Shown here piece after piece: positions 56,465 to 64,000 of a DNA stretch of 64,000 nucleotides. Under the pieces are notes generated by a model. It did no database searches. It saw only the letters and a list, made by a program, of their open reading frames with translations, and was not told the DNA's origin. How positions within the stretch are numbered: position 1 is the first letter of the stretch; each line of letters starts with the position of its first letter. The stretch is taken from the NCBI GenBank assembly GCA_963682025.1, contig OY821521.1, forward strand, positions 49,955,307-50,019,306, written 5' to 3'. This DNA comes from Cordilura impudica. Lineage: Eukaryota > Arthropoda > Insecta > Diptera > Scathophagidae. The position numbers were made by a program, and so were the translations under genes.

Positions 56465-56898
56465 ATCGACAAAATTTGGTATTTGGTAAACCAAAAATAA
56501 ATACTGTAGGATAGTTTTTAGTCATAGGCCCCATGAAAAGTTGATTCTTCATTTTTAGTTAAATCTATCAAAAAAAAAAAAACAAATATATTGCATAGAT
56601 TTTTTTTTTCAAATTCGGTTTATATATATTTTGGAGTCAAGTACGTGACTTTACTCAAATATGGTCATGATCGGCCTATTTTTTGACCTATTCCCCATAC
56701 AAAAATAAGATCAGACATGAACCTTTTCATATCTGCATGGTAAAAGTTGGTAACATTAGCTCTAAAATTTGATTTATGCTTATTTTCTATATGCAGTTAT
56801 TCCGTCAGCGAAGTTGGATCCAAGACCCTCTGTCGAAATGCATGGTTTAGGGTATAGTATAGTCGATCTAGACCTACTAACAAATTTCATACTTGTTT
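56465..56898 (+). mobile_element. Type-2 element, 3' part
   Basis: AGTCATAGGCCCCAT, GTCATGATCGGCC, CCTTTTCATATCTGC, TGCATGGTTTAGGGTAT and TATAGTCGATCTAGACC, ending CATACTTG, match 8885-9255. Confidence 0.7.
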
Positions 56899-57252
56899 GT
56901 TACTCAATAAAGGCAGTAAAATATATGACCAATAAATAATCAGCCAATAAGATGAACATGTTAAAAAGACAAAAATAAAACCGGAAAGATGAAAGCGGTT
57001 GGCAAAATCGCTCGATGATTGTCTGGTCATAACCTGTTAAGCAATATTAATTTGTAGCGACAAGGTTTATAAATATCAAGAATGGGTCAATACAAAATGT
57101 TTCTAATCACAATTTGCCGCCAAAAAAAAACAAAAGTGATGTAAACCTGCTAGAAAACACTGCTATTTTACGGAAATATTCAGAAAACAATAAACTAAGA
57201 GGAATTACTATTTTTTTTTTTTCAATATATTATTAAGCTTTTTATTAGTTTT

Positions 57253-57445
57253 TATTTGTAGAATATACTACTATGTGGTCACGGTGTAATTGTCAGGGTA
57301 AAGATTTTACCCAGACCCACTTTTTATTATACCGATCGACACAGAATCACAGTCCGTCCTTCCGTCTGTGTATCCTTGTAAATCATGAAATCAAACTACA
57401 GGCCGCAAATACGAACATTTTTTGATGAAATTTGGTATATAAACT
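57253..57445 (+). mobile_element. Type-2 element, 5' part
   Basis: ATACTACTATGTGGTCACGG, ATTATACCGATCGAC, CCGTCCTTCCGTCTG and AATTTGGTATA match 8463-8690. It is cut off by the Helitron fragment at 57446. Confidence 0.7.
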
Positions 57446-57698
57446 CAACACATTAACAAAAACACATAAACAAATTTAATAAATACACACATAGCATTTT
57501 ATAATTCTATGTATTTGTTAGTGGCAACTTTAAACGATCATAACTCCAAAAAAATGTTCCAGGCGATGAAAATCTGTAAATCTGGGTAACGGCTAAAAAG
57601 AAATACCTTTCAAATGATTAACTTTTTGTCAAAATCGCGGTAAAACTGTGAAATTTACATCGGTCACAAGAAATCGCCTTGCCTATTAATATTATAAA
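57446..57698 (-). mobile_element. non-autonomous Helitron, copy 5 (3' part missing)
   Basis: Ends ATTAATATTATAAA|T, a mutated form of the family's TC end. Its interior matches the copy at 60569 (TTCCAGGCGATGAAAATCTG). The CTAG end is absent. Confidence 0.7.
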
Positions 57699-58869
57699 TA
57701 ATTTCAGATAAGTTTAGTTCTCTATATCTTAAACAATTTTATATATATTTCTGTATAAGTGCAATATTTTAAGAACTTCATCACATGTAAGAAATCCTTT
57801 TTTCCAAAGAAAGTGTAACGGTACCCAGAAAAAATTGGAAATCTGCCAATTAGATGACTTGTGTTCTCAGCTTCATTATAATTGCACAATTTACATACAT
57901 AAGTTTACCGCACTTCAATATCAGCCAGCATTTGTGCAGTAGAAACTAGCACATTTAAATCCCCAATAACTCAAAAAGGTTCAGCAATTAAACCATTTAT
58001 CAGATTTGTAAATTTCTTGAAATCGGGATAAAATGAAAACAAACATCAATAATTTGTCAGATGACGTTACACAAACAACAAACAAAGAATATTATGCCAA
58101 CTTACACGAGCGATTAACGACATTTACAAAAATAAAAAAGAAACTACCTCATTTGGCCTAGAAGAAAGTTCTTTGACATCAAGAGAATACCCAAAGCTGA
58201 GGAGAAAGTTATAGTTAACTGGTTACTTTCTAATATAAAAACAGGAGCTCAAAACCTAAAATACAATGGGAATTCAAAGATAATTGGCTGAAGTTACAAA
58301 AAGAATACAGAATGTAAACCGATATGGCAATAATTTATTATTATTATCTTTTTTTTTTTTGTATACTATGAATACATAAATATTTAATCAAAAATGCTTC
58401 TTCTTAATTACTTTTTAATGTAAATTCACCTCACTCTGCTCTGTTACAAGGGAAACGGACATGAATTAATCAACACATCATCATTGTAAACTTTATTTTA
58501 TTAATGCTTTCATGACAATTGCTAATAAGCGAGTATTTCCATTAGTTTATCGCATTTAAATATTTGTTTAGCATAAAATGTTGATTTAAACTACATGAAC
58601 TTTTAAGTAAAAACCACTTGAGGCTAATCGATAAATGAATATATTAAATTATGAATGAATTAATATTGAAAGATAATTTAAACAATAATTGCGCAATAAA
58701 AAGAAATCTATTGAGTTCGTAAGATCAGTGTTGTCAACTCTAGGATGAAGAGAAGTGTAGCGAGCTTTACAAAAACGAGTATAAAAGAGTTAAACATTTA
58801 ACAAAAATATGTTAAAAATTTTGACCTAAAAATTTTTAAAAAGTCAAAATGTAAATTTTTTTCATAAAA
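57699..58869. other. AT-rich sequence, no gene recognised
   Basis: A stretch at about 58180-58300 has short open frames (EEKVIVNWLLSN) that faintly recall pogo-type helix-turn-helix sequence, too weak to call. Confidence 0.45.
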
Positions 58870-58992
58870 TATGTAAGAGTGTTAAATTCTGCTGTGTCAA
58901 AACTTTAATAATCTCCACCTGTGTCCTAAACTTAATATTATAGACGATGTTGCCTACGGTTACCATTTTAATAAAGTTAAATCTTAACATCA

Positions 58993-59369
58993 TCTATAAT
59001 ATTAATAGGCTAGGCGATTTCTTGTGACTGATGTTTTGTTCTACCGTTTTATCCCAATTTTGACCCAACGTATATTATTTGAAAGGTATTTCTTTTTAGC
59101 CATTTTGCACATTTACAGATTTTTAAATTTTTTCCTTTATTTTGAGTAAATTTCATTTAAAGTTGCTACTAACACATTCATAAAATTATACAATGCTACA
59201 TGTGTGTTTATTAAATTTGTTAATGTGTTTGTAATAAAAATGAATTTGTTTTTTGTGTTGATTTGTAAATTGGCTATAATTGATTAGCATACTTTTATGG
59301 TTTTTATTTAATGATAAAATAAAATTTCCTAGAATTTGCGCTCGAATTTCGAGGGCTGGAATCTGCTAG
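58993..59369 (+). mobile_element. non-autonomous Helitron, copy 6
   Basis: A|TCTATAATATTAATAGGC ... GGAATCTGCTAG|T, 377 bp, intact ends, inserted in a Y-type element. Confidence 0.9.
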
Positions 59370-59865
59370 TTAAATTTAAAGTTCATTGCTTTTCTTTTTT
59401 CACCGGTGTTTATTATAATTCCTTGTTTATTGTTTTTTTTTATAAAAACGATGACGGTTTCTTTGTAAAAATATCTGAAAAATTGTATTATTTTTCTATT
59501 ATTGAAGTAGAAAAACTATTAACATCCCTTCATGAAAGACCAAAGAAAAATTTTTTTATACAGCCGACGCATAGTGGACCATATCACGAGAAGGCGGTCA
59601 AGAATCCATAACTTTTTATTGGATTGGAATTTTGATATGCGGTTTTTTTTTGTTGATTTGTAGGTGGGACTAGCCTTTAATATGGCTTTGAAATAAAACG
59701 TAAGTATCGACCGATAATAAAAAAAAAGTTATGGAGGGTTTAAAATACATTTTCATTTTTAGCTGAATTTTAGTACAAAAGTGAAGTGTTAAAAGGTTAA
59801 ATAATCTAACCCATAAAAACTAAGTTTTTATTAAAACACTTTCTTGCCTTATGCATATGAGATTT

Positions 59866-60350
59866 GAAAATCTCCGTGACTGTGCGTGACCATGCGTGAC
59901 TGTGCGTGACTAAGTCAAAGTTAATCTTTTTTCACAGCAAGTGTATCGATCAAGTTTCGGATCGATCGGATGAGGGGAAATGACAATTATATCACTCCGT
60001 GACTGTGCGTGACCATGCGTGACAGTGCGTGACTAAGTCAAAGTTAATCTTTTTTCACAGCAAGTGTATGAATCAAGTTTCAGATCGATCGGATGAGGGG
60101 AAATGACATTTAGATCACTCCATGACTGTGCGTGACAGTGCGTGACTAAGTCAAAGTTAATCTTTTTTCACAACAAGTGTATCGATCAAGTTTCAGATCG
60201 ATCGGATGAGGGGAAATGACATTTAGATCACTCCGTGACTGTGCGTGAGCAAGCGTGACTACCTCAAAATTAATATGTAGTCACAACAAGATTATGGGCC
60301 AAGTTTGAGATCAATTGGATAAGGCGGAATGGGGTTCCCCCACGACAGAC
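59866..60350 (-). repeat. ~118-bp satellite of Transib copy 2, inverted relative to copy 1
   Basis: Three to four monomers with GATCGGATGAGGGGAAATGA and CAAAGTTAATCTTTTTTCAC, the reverse complement of 17014-17895, followed by CGACAGACAGACAGACAGAG. The flanking sequence AAGTTTTTATTAAAAC-ACTTTCTT on the left is also the reverse of the right flank in copy 1. Confidence 0.9.
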
Positions 60351-60568
60351 AGACAGACAGAGAGTATGAATTAAAAGAAAGAGTTTAAAAAAGGTTTTTT
60401 TTTATATAGTCTTATTTTTTTCAGTTAATTTTACAACTTATACTTTTTAAAAATTTTGTAAGTTAAATTTTGTCAGAAAATGCCAACTTTGGTCCCCGTA
60501 AACTTTTTAGTCCTAATGTTCGCAAGGGCCAAAGGTTGTTTTTTTTTTTTTAAGAAACCGAGTCAAAA

Positions 60569-60944
60569 TCTATAATATTCATAGGCAAGGCGATTTCTTG
60601 TGACCGAAGTAAGTTTCACAGTTTTACCCCGATTTTGACAAAAAATTTATCATTTGAAAGGTATTTCTTTTTAGCTGTTTTCCAGATTTACAGATTTTCA
60701 TCGCCTGGAACATTTTTTTGGAGTTATGATCGTTTACAGTTGCTACTAATACATACATAAAATTATAAAATGCTATGTGTGTGTTTATTATATTTGTTCA
60801 TGTGTTTTTGTTAATGTGTTGAGTTTGTTTTCTTCATTTAAAATGCGTTGAATTGTGAAGCATACCTTTAGCGTCTTTATTAAATTAAAAATATTAAAAT
60901 TTCCTAGAATTTGCACTCGAATTTCGAGCGCTGAAATCTGCTAG
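60569..60944 (+). mobile_element. non-autonomous Helitron, copy 7, with empty site in the window
   Basis: 376 bp between AAAA and TATAATTTATTAAGC. Transib copy 1 has the uninterrupted AAAATATAATTTATTAAGC at 18081-18099. The element therefore runs exactly from TC to CTAG, sits between A and T, and made no target duplication. Confidence 0.95.
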
Positions 60945-61058
60945 TATAATTTATTAAGCAGCGAACCTAAAAGTTACCTGATATTAGTTTAAATTTTAGT
61001 TAAAATTTTTTTATTGTTTTTTTAAATACATATTACTATATCAATTTTTATTGTAGAT

Positions 61059-61640
61059 TTATAAAATGCATAAATTTTTAAACCAAGAACCAAATTCCAA
61101 ATCATAACCCAATTTAAGAATATGCTCCATAAAACGTATTCTAGCATGAAGAGGGGATATTCCAAATTCGTAGGCTTCGTCTTGTGGTGGGGGTTGACTT
61201 AATTGACTTGATGTCTTTTGCTTTATTTTGCAGCTTGACGATGACTTTGTTTCCGTTAAAGCTTGTGAAAGTTTTCCATTAATCATTGTGAGACATATTT
61301 TAAAATTTACTTCAATGTCTTGGTCATCAAATTTAAATATTACTAGTTGAAGTTCTTTAATTTGATCTTTTATTTTGTGAACTTCTTCAGTTATGACATC
61401 TTTAGTGTCCTTTTTGAATGCAAATTTTATTGCTCTGCAATACTTTGTTGAGGAAGAAAATTTCGGCATTAAATTGCTTGTATTGTTTCTGACCAGAAGA
61501 TCCATCACATCCCAATTTAGAAATTAAAGTAATGCTGCCACTTCCAATTTTTTTTAATGATCAGTATCAAACGTATTTAGCAATGTGCAGTCTGTTCAAG
61601 GAGATATTGCAATTTTATTTCTGCTGTACTTGAGTGCCAC
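61059..61640 (-). pseudogene. Transib/RAG1-type transposase fragment (copy 2)
   Basis: Minus strand: LISKLGCDGSSGQKQYKQ just upstream (about 61475-61540) resembles the first catalytic Asp region of RAG1/Transib (CDG). The frame from 61508 then gives YCRAIKFAFKKDTKD, CLTMINGKLSQALTETKSSSS and SPLHARIRFMEHILKLGYDL, and ends soon after. The part with the third catalytic acid, still visible in copy 1 at 18707-18943, is deleted here. One or more frameshifts; non-functional. Confidence 0.7.
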
Positions 61641-61739
61641 TAATAGCAAATTGTGAAGGTGAGCATTCTCGTGTCAACTCTACCGTTTCCTTTTTCTGTC
61701 AGTATACCAACAAAGCGGTACCAACAACTTTTGTATTCA

Positions 61740-61890
61740 CAACACACAGACGGACGGACGGACATCGTTAACTCGACTCAGAAAGTGATTTTGAATCAAA
61801 CCGTATAATAAAAGATGGGTATAGATCCCATATTTTTGGTAGTTACAAATATCAGGGCAAGTTCATTATACCCTAACCACATAGTGGAAA
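61740..61890 (-). mobile_element. Type-2 element fragment inside Transib copy 2
   Basis: CAGACGGACGGACGGACATC and TATACCCTAACCACATAGTGG, collinear with 20024-20175 of copy 1. Confidence 0.75.
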
Positions 61891-62709
61891 ACTTTTGTAT
61901 TCATAAATTTTGCACAAAATATCTGACCTTGGATCAGAAAAATTGTTCTGGTACACACGGATGGAAACTGGCGGGTATACAATGGGGTAAAAGAGTGTAG
62001 GGGAGGATTCGGACTACAGCAGAGTGCAAGACTTTTTTGATGGCTTTTGATGGACAGGAGTTATGCTTTATTAAGTATGAGATTTTCGGGAAATTTGAAC
62101 CTTTTAAAAAAAAAAAAAATTTTTTTTAATTTCTAAACGACTCTGTGACTTTATATTTCTAACATTAATAGCTTGGAATTAGCAAAATTATACAAATTTA
62201 TTTTACGTTAAAATCTTTTAAAACAAAAAAGTTACAGTAATTTAAAAATTAAAATTTACAAAGAAATTTTTAATTTTAGCAAAATACTGAGAAAGTCGAT
62301 TTTCGAAAACCCTGTTCGCTGTGATATAGTTGAAATAGAATCGCAATTTTCTGTCTACCGAGGTTCAAATGAATAACATAACTTTAAAATCGGTAACCAT
62401 AAAAAAATTATTTTTGGCTGCCTTCTCAAAATATGCGCCACAGTGCGGCGTTATAGTATCTAAAGTCAATGAAAGAGAGATCAACTTTGCAATATTTCGA
62501 GAGCCTCAAAGTTATAAAATGTGATAAACATGCTCTTGTATTCATGGCAAACAAATTTAAATTGAAAATACCAGAAGTCAATTACGATTCGTGATTTAAA
62601 AAATTTTAAATACGGCATTCTTGAAGATGTATTTTGTAAAATTGATTGGAACCGATTATTTTATATGATATCTCTTTTATAACACAATTTATATTTTTAT
62701 AACACAATT

Positions 62710-63300
62710 TAAAAGTCTTATTCAATCTTAAAACTATTATTATAAGCCCTAAGCAAATACCGTGGTTTTCTGGTAGCATTAAACAAGCAATATATCTAGC
62801 AGACTTTGCCTATTCACGATGGAAAAGATTTGAACCTAATCAATTAGAAGAAGAATATCGATCAGCAAGATAAGAAAGCAATAAAATGATTAAAAAAACA
62901 AAATAAGATATTTACGCTTCTAAATTCCCCTCTGCTATAGATTAAAAAAAAACGTGGAAAACGATTTGTGAGATTGGTACTGGTAGAGCTGATAGCCTGG
63001 AACCTTGTGCCATCGGTGCAGATACCATTAATGAGAAATTTCTTAACATTCCCATGGTTGAGGCCGATCTTCATTATTAGCTTAAAACGCAAATGAGGAC
63101 CCTACAAATGAGAAATTTTATTTTATCGGTGTGAACCAAAATAATGATTTATTCAGTTTCTTGTCTTTAAAATCAAATGCAGTTAGAGTGAATGGTTTAG
63201 ATCCCAGATTTATTAAAATTCTCCTACCACAACTACTTTTATATATAACTTTAGTTTGTAATAAGATATTAACAAAAAGCTAGAATAAATCCAATAACAA
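62710..63300 (+). pseudogene. Non-LTR reverse transcriptase fragment
   Basis: Broken frames read PWFSGSIKQAIYLADFAYSR, KTWKTICEIGTG and, after several stops, SNAVRVNGLDPRFIKILLPQ-like sequence (63168-63230). This corresponds to the linker and RT domain 0 of jockey/I-like ORF2 proteins. It ends at the type-2 element at 63301. Confidence 0.55.
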
Positions 63301-63825
63301 CATGTAAGAAAATTTTAGTCAGTCTAGACTATACGATGCCTTATACCATGCGTTTAGAGACCATATCTCTTAGTCCCAACTAATTGGATATAGAAAATAA
63401 GCATAAACCAAATTTGAGTGGCATTGTTATTAATTTTTTTCCTTTGAATATCAAAAAGTTCATATCGGATGCTATATTTATATGGGGACTAGGTCGAAAA
63501 ATGGACCGATCCTGACCATATTTGAAAAAAAAAATATACAAACCAAATTTGAGAAAAATCTGTGCAATATTTTTGTTTTTTGATAGATTTAAATGAAGAT
63601 CGGGAAGCAGCTTTATATGGAGGCTATGACTAAGAATTGTCCAATAGAGTTTATTTCTAAACTACTAATTAATGGGCGTAATAAACACACAAACCCAATT
63701 TGACCGAAATCTATATAATAATTTGGATCATATGGTAATTTAAGTCGATTTCATAGGGGTCATTTGTATAGGGACTATGTCTGAACATGCACCGATTTTC
63801 GCCAATTTCAATAGCGTTCGTGCTA
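63301..63825 (-). mobile_element. Type-2 element, partial
   Basis: ATGTAAGAAAATTTTAGTCA, AATTGGATATAGAAAATAAGC and GATCGGGAAGCAGC match the reverse of 8457-9255. It is cut before the (GTCC)n block. Confidence 0.75.
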
Positions 63826-64000
63826 TTAAGAGTGTCAAATTCGGCCATTCCGAATCTTGGTTACACTCCATCCGAGTACTAAACAAATAATCAAGGTTGT
63901 AAACACTAATAGACAAAAATGACTAGATTCTAAATTGTAATGGCTAAATTTTTGATGTTTAAAATAAATAAGATATTTAACAAAAATTTTAGGTATTTTA
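63826..64000 (+). mobile_element. Y-type element 5' end, running off the window
   Basis: TAAGAGTGTCAAATTCGGCC, TTCCGAATCTTGG and ACTCCATCC match the Y-type start. It continues past the window end. Confidence 0.6.

Larger units (their letters stand above)
59570..62445 (-). mobile_element. Transib DNA transposon copy 2
   Basis: Left end CATAGTGGACCATATCACG, inverted right end CACTGTGGCGCATAT. Flanks CGACG (59565-59569) and CGGCG (62446-62450) form a 5-bp duplication with one change. Y-type elements at 33241, 44590 and 4030 show the unoccupied GCCGGC/GCCAACG target. It contains the inverted satellite, a Helitron, a transposase remnant and a type-2 fragment. 2876 bp, non-autonomous now. Confidence 0.85.
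58870..62480 (+). mobile_element. Y-type element split by a Helitron and by Transib copy 2
   Basis: Pieces 58870-58992, 59370-59569 and 62446-62480 together follow the order of 44283-44610 and 33050-33260: GTAAGAGTGTTAAATTC, the GGTTACCATTTT block, ATTGCTTTTCTTTTTTC, AGCCGACG, then GGCGTTATAGTATCTAAAG. It is the oldest layer of this nested stack. Confidence 0.75.

Noticed and set aside
59336..59611. 91-codon frame across element borders
   Set aside because: Runs from a Helitron end through Y-type sequence into Transib; chance opening.

Overview
The window reads as repeat-dense, AT-rich nuclear DNA of a higher fly (Diptera). The evidence is interspersed elements carrying a (GTCY)n tetranucleotide block of the dipteran mini-me/DINE-1 kind, an errantivirus primed by tRNA-Ser, and two exons of an antigen-5-like secreted CAP protein. 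A calyptrate fly such as a blowfly is my guess; the sequence does not prove it. There are no prokaryotic genes, rRNAs or CRISPR arrays, and I found no intact tRNA gene.

Layout. 0.7-4.3 kb: a reversed mini-me/DINE-like element ('Y-type') carrying a 2.7 kb array of a 7-bp A/T repeat. 4.5-7.7 kb: mariner remnant, a short Helitron, a Helitron 3' end and a local duplication. 8.38-20.64 kb: a Transib (RAG1-type) DNA transposon copy, now opened by a ~800-bp 'type-2' element, a complete errantivirus (9557-17013) with apparently identical LTRs, and a Helitron. 21.6-25.9 kb: Helitron, Y-type element, a decayed non-LTR retrotransposon split by a type-2 element, and tandem tRNA-related SINE heads alternating with mariner sequence. 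26.2-29.9 kb: a 3.7 kb DNA transposon with perfect 8-bp target duplication and a broken multi-part transposase. 30.2-31.5 kb: a hAT-type transposase pseudogene. 34.5-38.3 kb: a complete but mutated piggyBac-type element. 43.46-48.92 kb: two exons of the only recognisable host gene; its 5.2 kb first intron holds a MITE and a second 3 kb 7-bp array. 50-56.5 kb: pogo-like remnant, truncated non-LTR element, a long-TIR MITE and a 3 kb foldback containing a probable solo LTR. 58.9-62.5 kb: a Y-type element entered by a Helitron and a second Transib copy, itself entered by another Helitron. 62.7-64 kb: RT remnant and more Y-type/type-2 pieces.

How it fits together. Several insertions have a paralogous empty site elsewhere in the window, which fixes element ends and order. 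The errantivirus is the only element with all coding regions open. It has a tRNA-Ser primer site, Gag and Gag-Pol linked by a probable -1 frameshift, a furin-site envelope probably made from a spliced mRNA, a polypurine tract and a 4-bp target duplication. Its leader carries a regular array of six palindromes spaced ~57 bp apart, in the position where gypsy keeps its insulator. The two Transib copies have CACAGTG-like ends and carry the same satellite block in opposite orientations.

Limits: all identifications are by eye; no similarity search, alignment or folding was run.
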